A stretch of DNA of 64,000 nt from positions 124,001 through 188,000 of the forward strand of contig JAGPNK010000010.1 in assembly GCA_020746835.1 (NCBI GenBank), written 5' to 3'. This DNA comes from Stachybotrys elegans. Its lineage: Eukaryota; Ascomycota; Sordariomycetes; Hypocreales; Stachybotryaceae. Positions 45,796-58,084 of this stretch are shown here, one piece after another (within the stretch, counting starts at the first letter, position 1; the number at the start of each line of letters is the position of its first letter). A program made the position numbers and the translations under genes. The notes below the pieces were generated by a model. The model was given only the letters and a program-made list of their open reading frames with translations. It was not told the DNA's origin and did not search any database.

Positions 45796-48332
45796 TCACA
45801 GACGAGCGTCGGGGTCGTCGTCTGAGTCCCATATCTCAGGAGGCACCCTATCGTCGTCACGCAGCAGGCTGTCAGACAGAATCTGGCTGTTGGTCAGGAG
45901 CGGGCTGGACATGGGGAGCGGTGGCTCCCGTAGCGGATCGGAGGCAAGGGAGCCACCGTAATCTTGGTAGCTGGGGCTGCTGTCGGAGGGAGGGCCGGCC
46001 CGTTGGTGTTTAGAGGGAGAGGATGGCGCTGCAGCGGCGGTGGAGGCCTGTGAGGCGGTTGTTGCTTGGGATGGGCGGGTGTAGGAGGCTGCGCGCCGTG
46101 AAGGGCGCGGGAGAGAGGGAGGGGGGAGAATCGGTTCGTGGGGGGCGATGTTGGGCCAGGGGCTGGTGTTGGGGTGGTGTTGCTGGGTGCTTCCTCTTCC
46201 TCTTCATCTTCTTCCTCTTCCACCTCCTCGAACTGCTCCACATATTCCATGTAAGCAACCTCATCCTCCTCCTCCTCGGGTGTAGAAGGGACGAGGACGG
46301 CGTCGGACGGTGGGGCTTGTGTAGAGTAGGCAATGTCGCTGCGAATCTGCTCCTCAATCTGCTGGGAGAGGCTCGCGCTGGGCGTCGGCGTCGCGTTATC
46401 CTGGACAACGTCGTCGTCATGAATGGCGTGCCGCAGGTTCCACATGAGCTGGCTGACGACAGCGGGGGGCAAGAAGCTGTACCTGGGTATAGGCCAGTTG
46501 ATCCAGCCTTCCTCCTGCATGTCGCTCTTCTCGACGGGGTTGTTGAGCTCGTAGACGTGGCTGAGGTGGTAGTGCCAGGAACCGTCCTCGGCGCGGGCGC
46601 CGGGCTGCCGGGGGCGCGCCATGTAGCGCAGCACGGCGCCGTCAAACAGCCAGAAGCGGACGATCTGGGCGAGGAGCTTGAAGGGCACGGCGAGGTGCGT
46701 CTGCGCGCCGGCGACGACGGCGTCGAGCGTCGCGGGCGTCACGACGAGGATGATGTCGGTGCGGACCGAGGCGGCGGGCCAGGCCTGCAGCACGGCGAGG
46801 GGCACGCGCTGCGACTCGGCCGGGCAGGTCTGCGTGGCGTGGTTGGTGGGCGGGTGGAGGGGTCGGCGGAGGGGCTTGGTGCGTGGCAGAGAGGGTGTTT
46901 GCTGTTTGGATGCTGAGGGCTGCGCGGTGGTTTGCGAGGTGGAGGCGCGGGTGGGCGTGGTGGAGGAGGTCTCAACGCCCGAGGAGCGCCGCGACGATTC
47001 CAGAGCCGAGGGCGTGTCGATTGCGTCCATGGCGAGCTGCGTCTGCGCACCGGCGTCAATCGCTCCGTCCTCGGCATCGTCCTCGTCCTCCTCCTCCTCT
47101 GCCTCGTCGAAGCCGAAGCCCTCGTCTTCATCCGAGTCGGGAATCTCAAGCGTCACGATCCGCTTGCGGGGGGACGGCGTAGCGGCGGCCCTCGCCCGCC
47201 CGAGCTCCGAGCTGCCCCTCTTGCGCTTCGTTGGGGTGTCGTCGAGGCGCCGCGCGGCTAGGCGGAAAGAGGACGCCTGCCCGTGGGGGGACATGGTCTT
47301 GAGAGGCGAGCTTGCCGCCGAGCTGTGCCAGCTTTCCGTCGCAAAGGTGTCTTCGACGACCATGCGTGGGGGGCGGGGCGTGCTCGTGCGCGTCCTCCTC
47401 GGCTGTCCGGTCAGCTCGTCTGGCATGGCAGCTGTAGCAGGCGATCGGCCCTTCGAGGGCGAGGGCTGCGCGCCGGCCGGGCCGTAGCGGGCGAGCTGAG
47501 CCGACGTTGGGGTCGACGCCTGGCTGGAGGACGGTATCTCGAAGCGGATCCGTTTGACGGGCGTCGCAGGAATGACAGAGTCTTCTCGCGCAGGGGCTTC
47601 CTCTCCGGCGGCACGTTTCCTATCCGCAGAGGTCACGCGGGGGGAGGGCCTGGCCCGAGATCGAGGCCGAGGGCTGGGGCTGCCTGGTACGCCGAGCCAG
47701 TCCTCAAAGCCGTCGTCGCCTTCATCTTCCTCGTCGTCGCCTTGGTCGTCAGAATCCTGGATGGATATCTTTGGGCCGAGAAGCTGGGTCAGGGTCTGCG
47801 TGTGAAATGTCGACGTCGTGGCGGGCGAGTCGCCTAAGGTCCTCCTTCGCAGCGCGGGCCTGGAGTTCTTGGGCTTCGACTTTTGGGGCTCGGGTGAGTC
47901 GCCCAGCGTGCGTCTCCTCTTGGTCTTATCCACCGCCGCAGTCCCCAGCTGCCGGGACATGGACCTTCGCTTTCTCCCGCTGGGGACCGGGTCCTGGTCA
48001 TCCTCCTCGTCCACCTCGTCCACCTCGTCTTGCCCGCCCGGTCGCAAGTTCTCCTTGTCATTGCTTTCCGAGTCGTCGGCGTCGCTGTCGGTAAAGGTGA
48101 TGGGCTCGTCCTCGGACTTGTCAAAGCTCGACACAAAGTCAATCTGCGTGAGCGTCTGCTGCCTCAAGTTCCGCTGCTCTGCCTTGGACTTCGGCTTTGG
48201 CTTCGGCTTGGCAGCGGCAGCCGGCCGTGTGCTGGGTCGACCGGATGAAAGCTGTGCCTGACGCAGCGGAGGCGTCGAGTGATAGACGCGGTTGGGCGTC
48301 GGTTTACCGCGGTTTCGCGTCTCGGGAGCCAT
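45796..48332 (-). CDS. Uncharacterised large acidic/basic nuclear-type protein, C-terminus in a second frame
   Basis: From ATG 48332 one frame is open to 45894 (812 codons), but its last ~100 codons look random. A +1 frame from about 46182 to a TGA at 45798-45796 is much more protein-like: PWPNIAPHEPILPPPSLPRP ... PLLTNSQILSDSLLRDDD, ending IWDSDDDPDARL. A 41-nt intron (46223-46183, GTGGAA...ACCCAG) inside a GAA-rich tract joins the two in phase and gives 831 residues; a small indel in the repeat would do the same. The N-terminal 480 residues are disordered with TPTKRKR and acidic patches (nuclear look). The conserved-looking core is about 515-650 (VPLAVLQAWPAASVRTDIIL ... IVRFWLFDGAVLRYMARPRQ). 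Function unknown. Confidence 0.7.
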
Positions 48333-48872
48333 GGCCTTTCAGCGTCCCTCTACAGACGAACGCATGAAGAAGCGGGCGTCTTGGAGTGCTGAAGAAAGAG
48401 AGGTCGTTGGGATTATGTACAGACTCAGCTTGGGAATCAAGACTGGGCAATCATGATTGATGATTGGTGATTGGTGATTGTGACGTGGGGATGATGTCGC
48501 TATTCGGGAAAACGCGTCGCGCGCACGCGTTTCCATTAATGGAAAACCCGCTTTTGCTTATCAGTTTAATGGAATCCACAAACTCATCATCGCCGTGAAA
48601 GCGACTACAAGGATAAAATACAAGCAAAGCGCAAACAGAAACAAATCTCCGCATCCCCTTGTGCGAGGTGTATTGAAAAATGCTGCTCACATGCGTACCA
48701 TACATATATACAAGCAACCAAATTTCCCTACCAGGATCATAGCCATCATCCATCAGTCCACCCACCATGGCAAACGCTTGCTGCCTCCGTCTCCTCCTCC
48801 TCTGCCGTTTATACTCTATGCAGTGCATCCGAGCCTGGTCGTGGTCGCATCACCCGTGTGGCTCGTAACCCT
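48333..48872. other. Intergenic region
   Basis: 540 bp between two minus-strand genes. It carries the promoter of the acidic protein gene and the 3' UTR of SEC3. A small TGATTGGTGATTG tandem tract lies around 48455-48480. Confidence 0.4.
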
Positions 48873-51800
48873 CTACCGGAAGGCTGCCTTGACATCCGCC
48901 CTGGGCCATTCAAACAAGACATCCCCCTCATATACATCCGTCGTTATGCGTCCAATCCTCGTCTCGACATCGCCGTAGAACCCTTCGCACTCCTGCAGCA
49001 CTCTGCCCACAAGTCCGCGGGCCTGTCCGGGCTCATCTGCGTCGCCAAAGTGCTTCTCCACACGCTTGCGCAGAGCCTCAATGCCCCGTCGCACTTCCTT
49101 GGAATCGTAGTTGCCCAGCACCTTGTTAAAGATGGTCTTGCTGTTGGAGGGCTGTGCCGCCACCGCTGATGGGGTCCGGCCGCTCTGGAGCTGCGCCTCA
49201 ATGTTCTCCAGCTGGTCTAGCAGCTTGCCCAACGGCCTGCGCATCACGGCATTCAAGTAGAGACCCATGTGCTCGTGGTACTCTGCGTCTGCCTGCTCCT
49301 TCCAATCCTCGAGTATCTCCAACCCGCGAGTGTCGACCTCCTCAGTGAAGTGGTTCATGTTCTCAATAAGGAGAATGTGATAGTTGAGGGCTTCCTTGTC
49401 CTCTGGGTCTGCGGTTCCACCTGCATGTCCGACAGAAGGGTTCTCCCGCGCAATGACCTTGAGCGAGTCGAACATGGTCTTTACTATGCGATCGTACTCG
49501 CGGTCAATGCTGCGCCTGAGGGGAAGGTGCGCGTCGACTCCAGTCATCATATTCTCCACTGCCGCCGAGAACGCAGGGAATACTCGGAAGAAGGAAATCA
49601 CGCCCTTGCGCTTCTTGATCTTGACCTTGGTCTCCTCAATGGCTCGGACCTGCTCATCGACAAATCTTCTAAATCTCGTGTCCAGGTTGCCCTGCAGCTT
49701 CTGTATGAGCGTGTTGAGGTAGTCCTGGTTCGTTTGGCTCGTCTCCGACAACTTCTTCTCAAACGTCGCCAGGATACCGATGCCTTGTCTAAATCATGGT
49801 TAGCATTTTCTCATGACACAAAAGGGGCCATGTCTCTTACAGAGGATCTTGCCCAATAACCCATTCCAGGAGTCTTTGGATATCTTGTTCCAGGAACTCA
49901 AAGATGGCCTCCATCGATCGCGTCACACGCCTGGCCAGCTCTCTGTCGGGCTCCATCAGACGGCGTCTGCGCAAATCTCCGCCCCGTCTCTCATTGGGCC
50001 TGGTGGCTGCGACAACGTCGGGGAAATCGGCGACTTCCAGTGTCGTTGCATGGAAGAAGTCAATGATAAAGTTCTGCTCCATCTCCACGAGCGGCAAAAG
50101 GTCGTCCAGCACTCCCGCGAAAATCTCAAAGGGCATGCTTCTTGTGTCGCCTCCTGACTTATCAGCGTTCGACTTGCTGCTTCCATCTGCCAGCGGCGAA
50201 CGCAGTGCTCTCGCCAACGTCTGGCTTCGCTTGACGGTGAGCTTTCTGGCCGTCGTCGCCACACCTTCCTGCTGCTTCTCGACTTGTGAGCTGAAGAGAA
50301 GCTCCGCCTCCTCTCCGGTCAGCTTCCTGGCATTCTTGCGTGATACTGTAATCACGGCCTGGAACTGGTTCTTGTATACAGGCTGGCTCTTGTCTTGATA
50401 AACCTGGAGTATACGGTTCCAGTTTTCCAAGTCCGCATCTCGCGCGTAGAGCATGAGAGGGCTGTACTTCCATAGGAGACTACGCCCGGCGTCCTGATGG
50501 CTTGAGTCAACCTTTCTCGACAAGGCTCCCTCCAATGATCGCTTAGTCTCGGCAAAGGCCTCCTCGATCTGACGGCCCATGAACTCGCGGAGGCGCCGCA
50601 TAAAGTAAGCGCTCTCCTCCAGGTACATCTGCTTCTTCTCCTGCACAATCCTCATCTGGCCGTAATCACTATTTAGGCCCGAAGGTTGGTCTGAATCCAA
50701 CGTCGTAGCCGTATTCTTGGTGGGCTCGTTGCCGCCCAGTGACGGGTCGATCTTAATCATAGCCTTGAACAGCGTAACCAGGGCCGCCTCAACATCTTCC
50801 AGACCGCGTGGGTTCTCAAGGGGTGCCATGCGAAGCGCCTCCAGGTCCTGGGATGTGATGGCGCATGTCTCGAGCAGAGACTCGAGCTCCTTCTTGAGCA
50901 GCTTCTGGTTGGCGGTCTGAACTTGCAGACCCTGTCCCTGCGCCTCAATATACGTAATGTCTTCGGAAAGAGTCTGGTCATGTCAGTATAATATGCAATA
51001 TGCAGAGAGAGGGGAGCATCATACCGAAAGCTCCACCGCGTAAAGGGTGAGGAGATTATCCAGCTCCTCACATTCGGCAATGGCAGTGTCTATGCCTCGC
51101 TTGATAGCGTCAACTCTCTCGTCCTCCTCACGGAATCGTGCGAGCCAGCCACCAGCCTGGGCTTTGTTGACCTCACGCTCAATATCCGCCTTCATGTCAT
51201 CCATGTTGATAGATCGCATAGGATTTCCAGGCACCCATCCAAAATAGTCTAGCCATTTGCTGAACTCTTCGCTTCGCTCATCCAGGACCGTCGGGTTGAT
51301 GCCAAGCGACTGCAGATACTTGGCATCGTTACCCGTGACGATTGATCGTCGAGGAGGCTCCTGTGATGCGGCTGGCGCTTCCTTTGCGGCAACGGGGCTC
51401 TTATCGGCCTCCTTTTTGGTCACGGCTGACACAGAATCGCCTTGCATGCTGCTTGGGCGGCTACTGTTTGGAACGCTGATCTTAACCTCGGGCAGCAGAG
51501 AGCTCCGTTCGGCAGGCATGGCCGGTTCGGGGGTAGGGTCTGCCCCGCGAGATGCTGGGCGTGGCGGGGCTGGCACGACACTTGTGATGCCATCGGGGCC
51601 CTCGGAGATCTTCTCTGCTGCCTGGCGAAGCCGCTCACCTGCGCCGCCCTTTCGAGGCTTAAAGGCCGCGGCCGTCGAAGCAGCCTTCCAGAACGCACCG
51701 GCAACATCATTCTTTGACTTTTTGCTCCTGATCATTGGACCCAGACCCGGCCGAGCTTCTTCAGTCTCCTCTGTAGGCGAAGCAACCTCGGCAATGGGCG

Positions 51801-53356
51801 AGGCCGTGGGAGAGTTTGTGAATTGGGCTTGGGCCGGGTCGCTCACTTCTTTACTGGGGCTGACAGGTTTGGGTGCATCTGGAGTCTGTGTAGGGGGCTC
51901 AGGAATAGGAGTTGCGGGAGGTCCAGGCACGAGCGGCTGGGGGATATCTCGGTCCTTGAAGCTGCCAGTGAGCGAGGGGCTGGCTGATTGTTGGCCAGTC
52001 GAACCCTTGCGAGAATTCATACGCTCAACGCTCCGAGGGGGAGGTGCTATAGGGTCCCTCTTAGCAGCCGGGCTCATGAGAGGCGGAGGAACCAGGTCAC
52101 GGTCCTGTGGTCGAGATGGATCCATTGGTGGTCGCCTTCTCTCTGGGGGCAGTTTGTCATCCTGCTGCGGCTGGGAACCCGGTCGGGGTTGTGAGGGTGA
52201 ACGCGGTGGTTGCGAAGGAGACCTGGATTGAGAAGGCGGGCGAGGATCGAGCGAAGGGGGTTCAGATGACTCCCGAGAATCTCCAAAACGGCCATAGCCT
52301 GGGCCCGGAGGAAGCCCATTGCGGGACCGAGGAGGGAGGCTGGCGGTATCTTCACTCCTCGCAGCAATAGAGTTGGCGAGAGACTCCTGACTCTTGTTTG
52401 GCTGTGCTGCCCATCTGGGCGGCAGGCGATCCCGAGAAGCGGTCGAGTCGAAGCTACCTGCTGGGGATGCGCCAGATCCGTTGGCTATATTGCGGACAGG
52501 AGCAGCCCTGGGGAATCGCGGGGCTTCGGCCGGAGGGGACACGGTCTGCGACGAGGAGAAGCTCTGCTGGGTAGATGGCAGCTCGGGGGCCGGACTTGGC
52601 CGCGGCGGAGGTGTGCCAGTGGAAGGGCCTACTTGACGCCTGCCAGTGCCAGCACCAACGACCTGGTCGTACTCCTTCTGGTCGAAGCCAGCAAGATCAG
52701 GAACCTTGCCACCGGTGTATTTTCCGTATATCTTAATCAGACTGGCGACAAAGAACTTCTTTTCCTTGTCAGTCTGTGCCATCCAAAAGTAAGGCTTGCC
52801 CAAGGTGACGGTGAAACCATTGTCGCCGGCCCATTCTCGATAGTTGAAGTTGGTCTGGGTGCTTGTGTAGGATTCGATGCGAGTGAGGTCGTCGAGGTTC
52901 CACGTCTTGCCGATGGAGAAGGTGCCGTTTGGGTTCTCCTTGGTCTTGTGCATGCGGACACGGCCGGATTTGCGGACAGCTACGATGATGACGCGAGGTT
53001 TCTCTGATTCGGGGGTTCGAGCCTGGGGCGGGGCGGGCGTCGAGGGATGGGTAGAGTATTCGGTGACTCGGATATGGGTGATGTAGTTTTCGATGACTGC
53101 AGACAAAGGCATGAGACGATGCATTCATCGGACAGGTCCTGGTGCCGCATTCTATCGGGACGGGACAGGGGAGAGAGAGAAGGGGTTGGGTATGGCTGCG
53201 TGGAAGAGCCGCAGCAAACGTGAAAAACTCACAAGAGCCGTCAATGTCCTTCTTGCTGAAACAGCTGTCGATGATGCGGCGCTTCTCGTCCTCAAAGCGC
53301 TCAGCCCTTGTGGCAGCAGCGGCGCCGCCGGGGCCAGCTCCATTTGCGCGGTCCAT
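48873..53356 (-). CDS. SEC3: Exocyst complex subunit Sec3
   Basis: Exons 53356-53234 (to the donor GTGAGT at 53232), 53096-51025, 50973-49841 and 49788-48873 give about 1414 residues. The N-terminal lipid-binding PH-like domain of Sec3 is seen (KPRVIIVAVRKSGRVRMHKT ... FTVTLGKPYFWMAQTDKEKK), followed by ~350 residues of Pro/Ser-rich linker. Then come the coiled-coil CorEx helices (VLDERSEEFSKWLDYFGWVP ... TLSEDITYIEAQGQGLQVQT) and the long helical CAREX rods (PFEIFAGVLDDLLPLVEMEQ ... FRVFPAFSAAVENMMTGVDA). Sec3 binds PI(4,5)P2 and Rho GTPases and marks secretion sites at hyphal tips. Frames join exactly at all three introns. Confidence 0.94.
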
Positions 53357-53968
53357 TTGCTCGAGGGACGGCGATCATGAAGGAGCGACAAGCAGAGGAT
53401 GGGAGGGCATGATCGAGGCACGTCGGTGTGCGCGGGCGAGAGCCTGGAGCGGTAGGCAATTGACGCTTCGGCGTGGATCGAGGCGGCGAGCGGGTTCGTG
53501 CCCTGGCGGCGAGCAGGACGGCAGAGGGTCGTGGGGTGGTTGTTGCTTTGGTGCAATGGTGATCGGTGGTTGATGGAATTGGCTGGGTTTGGAGTTTAGG
53601 CCACATGCAGTTACAGGTGCGTTACGTTGGATGAATGGCCTGGCCGGCCAGAGGGTGTGGGGGTGACGGGTAATGGCAGGTGCGAGGTGCATTGGCAGGC
53701 AGAGGCGCAGCTTCCATTCCCTACCGTCCAACCTTGCATGGGTGCTACTATAAGTACAAGTACACATGAGTATTACCCTGCTCACCCTACACCTTTACTG
53801 TTTCACACGACGCAGGATTACCGTTGATTTACGTTTGCATTCCTATGAGGTGATTCAGTAAGAGGAATCGACAGCCGTCGCCCAAGATACCGTCTCGCCT
53901 ACCCGGTATGCTACAAAGAAAGAAAGGCGTTGACCTGATGCTCCAGCAGTTTCTGATCTGCCAACTCT
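53357..53968. other. Intergenic region (SEC3 promoter)
   Basis: 612 bp between the SEC3 start and the 3' end of the S58 peptidase gene on the same strand. No supported ORF. Confidence 0.4.
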
Positions 53969-55120
53969 TTATAGCCTCCTCTCCACCATTTCCTTCACCT
54001 TGGCCAGGTTCAGCGCTTCGACAGTGCGTCCTTGGAACCCCGTCACGGTCTCTGCCATGAACAGCGCGTTGTAGATTGCCTCCTCCGTCGCATCGGCCGC
54101 GGCTTCAAACACGCCATCGATGGTGCCGGTATCAATGACCCGCGCGTCCTGAGGAGCCGGCTGGTACGGCGAGCCTTTGCCAAACGCAAATTTCTCACCT
54201 GGGACCTTGTTTCCTGTCGAAAAAGCAAGAAAGATGTCGCCCGACGAGTTGGACCCGTAGCCACCAACTTTGGCCAGGCCAATGGCCGCTCGCTTGGCTA
54301 CCCGCTGCAGCTGCACCGGAATAAGTGGCACATCTGTCGCAATCACGACGATGATGCTCCCATCCTTGCGGGCCTCTTTGCCGGAAGATTCAACGGCTGC
54401 GGCCTGTTCATCCAGAAGCAAGCCGCCGACGGGGACGCCTCCAATGTGGAGGTTCTTGGTGCTTCCGTAGTTGGCCTGCACCAACACCCCGATGGTGTAC
54501 GACTTGGGCTTGCCGTCAATGTCGAATCCAGTAATGACCCGGCTGCTTGAGCCCGTCCCGCCCTTGAACCTATGGCAGATCATGCCAGTGCCTCCACCAG
54601 TGTTGCCCTCGGGGACTCTGTCCGAGGAAGCCTCTTTGATGCCGCGAACAACGTGCGCCGGAGTGACCGGAAACCTGCTTTGACTGCTGAGGAAGCCATC
54701 GTATGTCTCGGCCACGACTGGGAGAAGCATGAGTTCCACGTCTTCATTCTCGTCTAGGTGGTTCTGAGCCACATAGTCGAGAACACCACGGTAGGCATCC
54801 CCAACCCCGCACGAGCCGGTCAAGATGATTGGAGATGTAAGGAGGCCTGATTCGTTTATCCAGTGCGCCCCCGTCATCTCACCACAGCCATTAAAGCTGC
54901 ACGTCCCGGCGAAGCTGTTGAAGTCTTGCCAATCCGGCCGGGGCAGGATCGTGGTCACACCGCTGTTGACATCGCGGTCTGGCTGTATTGACTCGGTGTG
55001 CACAAGAACACCAGCGACGTCGGTGATGGAGTTGAGAGGACCGGTGGGCCAGCTTCCCAGCTTCAGCCCAGGGATCACATCTCGAAGGCGGCCCCTCTTG
55101 GACTCCCACGGGGAAGACAT
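53969..55120 (-). CDS. DmpA/BapA-type aminopeptidase (P1/S58 family, N-terminal nucleophile-like)
   Basis: Single exon of 383 residues. Family marks: RDVIPGLKLGSWPTGPLNSI, ITDVAGVLVHTESI, TTILPRP near the start, GNTGGGTGMICHRFKGGTGS in the middle, and the self-cleavage site K-D-G254/S255-IIVVIATDVPL. In this family the precursor cuts itself between Gly and Ser, and the freed Ser becomes the nucleophile of an alpha-beta heterodimer that removes N-terminal (often D- or beta-) amino acids. All elements are intact, so an active enzyme is likely; the substrate is not predictable. No signal peptide is seen. It is divergently placed with the transhydrogenase gene. Confidence 0.92.
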   Translation of the reverse strand: MSSPWESKRGRLRDVIPGLKLGSWPTGPLNSITDVAGVLVHTESIQPDRDVNSGVTTILPRPDWQDFNSFAGTCSFNGCGEMTGAHWINESGLLTSPIILTGSCGVGDAYRGVLDYVAQNHLDENEDVELMLLPVVAETYDGFLSSQSRFPVTPAHVVRGIKEASSDRVPEGNTGGGTGMICHRFKGGTGSSSRVITGFDIDGKPKSYTIGVLVQANYGSTKNLHIGGVPVGGLLLDEQAAAVESSGKEARKDGSIIVVIATDVPLIPVQLQRVAKRAAIGLAKVGGYGSNSSGDIFLAFSTGNKVPGEKFAFGKGSPYQPAPQDARVIDTGTIDGVFEAAADATEEAIYNALFMAETVTGFQGRTVEALNLAKVKEMVERRL

Positions 55121-55875
55121 TGTAAAAGCTGGGTTGTTTTCTGTATGCGCGGAATGTACATCGCAAGATCAAATGTTGGTGTTGAGAGACGACAAAGGGG
55201 GGCTTAAGTACTTTAGTCAATGGTCACGATGTGGCTCCCAGGATGTACGCACAAGTCGTCGTCAGACACGGCGTGTGAATCATCCCGCCGAATGGCATTT
55301 TAGTCCAATCTGGAATGTCCCTTACGCGGCCCATCTATCATTGCTCCGTCGTGGTAGACAGAGCATCCGAAGATGCTGCCTGAAGAGGGAACTTTTGTCC
55401 CCGAGCCCCGAGCCCCGAGGCTGTTGATGGCCATCCACTGCCATTAATAAGAATGTCAAGCCGATGTCTGGTCTGTGCCTGGTTGTGCGGGGAAAGCTCC
55501 ATGCCTTTATTGTCTAGACTCCTTTGCTCCGATCCGCCATCCAACCGAGCTGCCTCGTTGCAAACCATCACGTTATCCATGTGAGATGACAGTGGCATTC
55601 TGGAAGAAAGCATTGTAACCTTTCAAAATAAACTCACATGCAGCTATAATATTGATTCATCAACACCGCTGCTTGCAATTTCATGTGTTGTGCCGTTACA
55701 ATTCGAAACTTGACCCCAACTTGATACCCTAGTTTCGGCTCACTCACCCCGCAATTCGGCACTCATCTCAACGATCTATGGCCTACCTGCCTATAAATAC
55801 AGCGCCTCGGTAAACAACAATATCATATCATCACTTCATTAATTGCTCCCTCGCCTTGGAAACCCAACTATCAAC
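55121..55875. promoter_or_regulatory. Divergent promoter region with TATA box before the transhydrogenase gene
   Basis: 755 bp between two outward start codons. CTATAAATA at 55791-55799 lies about 77 bp upstream of the ATG at 55876 and is a good TATA box. Confidence 0.55.
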
Positions 55876-57527
55876 ATGACTCCTCCCATCAGAGTAATCC
55901 CCAATGTAAGTTTACACCTACCCTGTACCTTCCTGGCTATGACCTCACCACTCACTCCCCAGGCCGCTCAACGAGCTACCAGCCTCCTCCGCACAATTCA
56001 GTACACACACCCGCCGTCATGTCCTTGCCATTCGAACCCTGGATATCACCAATCGCCCCCGACGGGTATTATCCCACGGCTCCAGGGCGCGGGACAGCGT
56101 CGGTTTGCGACGCCGGGCAGCAATGCTGACCTACAGGAGTACGCTTTTGAAATGGCCGCCTCGGCTATCCGCTTTGGACCCGGCGTCACCAAGGAGGTCG
56201 GCATGGACTTCAAGAACATGGGAGCCAAACGCGTGTGCGTCGTCACAGACAGCACTGTCGATAAGCTTGACGCCATGAGGCAAGTCCGCGAGGGACTTAC
56301 ACGCGAAGGTATCAACTTTGACGTCTATTCTGAAGTTCGAGTTGAGCCCAAGGACACCTCGTAAGCCACAAGGTACCCCAGGGGCCAGAGGCGTGACTAA
56401 TATTGTCCCAGAATCAAAGCTGCCATCGATTGGGCCCGCCCTTACAAGCCCGATGCTTTCCTGGCTGTGGGCGGTGGCTCGGTCATTGACACAGCCAAGC
56501 TTATGAACCTCTATACAGCCTATCCCGATGCTGACTTTCTGGATTTTGTCAATGCTCCCCTCGGCAAGGGGCTTCCTGTTGACAAGCCATTGAAGCCGCT
56601 CATCGCTGTCCCGACGACTGCAGGTACCGGTAGCGAGACGACGGGCACCGCCATCTTTGATCTCGTCTCCAAGCGCGCCAAGACTGGTGTCGCCCATAGG
56701 AACCTGAAGCCTACTCTCGGCATATGTGACCCCATCAACACGAGGACTATGCCCGCAGCTGTAAAGGCAAGCTCAGGCCTGGACGTTCTCTGTCACTCCC
56801 TTGAATCCTGGACGGCAATTCCATACCACCAGCGAACACCTAGACCGTCGAATCCCATCCTCCGACCAGCCTATCAAGGGGCAAACCCAATCTCCGACAT
56901 CTTCTCCTTCCATGCACTACGCAGCACGGTCAAGTATCTTCCCCGTTCGGTCCGAGACCCGGACGACTTTGAGGCTCAGAGCGAGATGCTGCTGGCTGCC
57001 ACCTTGGCTGGTGTTGGATTTGGCAATGCCGGTGTCCATCTGTGCCACGGTGAGTCCTTTGCAACCTCCACCACGATGTCCCTCTGACGTGATTCACAGG
57101 CATGTCGTATCCAATTTCTGGTCAGAACCCAGGATACCAACACGCCGGGTACGATGTCCCCTCGCCTCTGATCCCACACGGTGTCTCTGTAGCTGTTTCG
57201 GCGCCCGCAGTGTTCCGATTTACCGCCCATTCCAACCCCGAGCGTCACCTGGCTGCTGCTGAAGCATTTGGCGTCGACATTTCCAATGTGAAGAAGGAGA
57301 GCGCCGGCGAGGTCTTGGCAGAGGCCCTCATTAAGTTTCTTGCTGATCTGGGCGACCAACCAAAGGGTCTCAAGGATCTGGGCTTCACCAACGACCATAT
57401 CGAGGACCTGGTAGAGGGTACCATCCCACAGGCTCGGGTGCTGATGCTGGCTCCAGGGCTCTCCAAGGAGCTTGAGCACGAGAAGGACCAGCTTCGAAGG
57501 CTGTTTGAGGATGCAATGACCCATTAA
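55876..57527 (+). CDS. Hydroxyacid-oxoacid transhydrogenase (ADHFE1-like, iron-containing alcohol dehydrogenase family), mitochondrial
   Basis: Exons 55876-55905, 55963-56360, 56412-57049 and 57100-57527 give 497 residues; all joints are canonical and in phase. A ~75-residue Arg/Ser/Thr-rich leader suggests import into mitochondria. The Fe-ADH fold follows: IRFGPGVTKEVGMDFKNMGA, DAFLAVGGGSVIDTAKLMNL, PTTAGTGSETTGTAIFDL, and the metal-binding His stretch (SGLDVLCHSLESW ... HLCHGMSYPISG). HOT enzymes reduce 2-oxoglutarate to 2-hydroxyglutarate while oxidising 4-hydroxybutyrate, without free NAD. The long insert after ESWTAIPYHQR is typical of the HOT branch. Confidence 0.93.
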
Positions 57528-58084
57528 GCGGAATGTCAAGCTTGAGCTTCTGTAAATTATGCATCGTCTTAGGTTAGACATTAATGTGTATATTGCTGCA
57601 TAGCAGTGGCATGATATGTCTGCTGACTTCTAGATTTGCATTCTGAGGTCGTCTATCCATTTGATCCAGGCAATACCACTCCTGGAGGTGATCTCGTTCA
57701 ATTCTCTGTATGGGTTGAGAAGCGCTTTCTGGGACCAAGTGAGGTACCCACTTGATGGCATTTATTACCCTTAGCCTGTGTATTTACATAGACCACTGGC
57801 TGGCCTTCACTCTTGTTGAGAAGACCGTTGAACGCAGCGGCCGAGTGCTTCCAGATTGCACACTCGGTGGAGGATTAGGTCAGACCAGCGACCCTCGTTA
57901 CAAGTGAAGCTTGTGACGCGACAGTAACGGGAATGTTCGTCGTGAAATGCTCCTACGGCATGCGTACGATACGTTGGGTACTCCATGAAGGCAGGGTTGA
58001 CGTTAGTTCAGCTCGTCGTATCGTGCCGGAAGCCCTTTGGCGTTATTTTGTGCATACGGTCCCTTCTGGGTCTCGAGTGCGGCA
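57528..58084. other. Convergent intergenic region
   Basis: 557 bp between the transhydrogenase and the dynactin gene 3' ends. Nothing supported. Confidence 0.4.
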
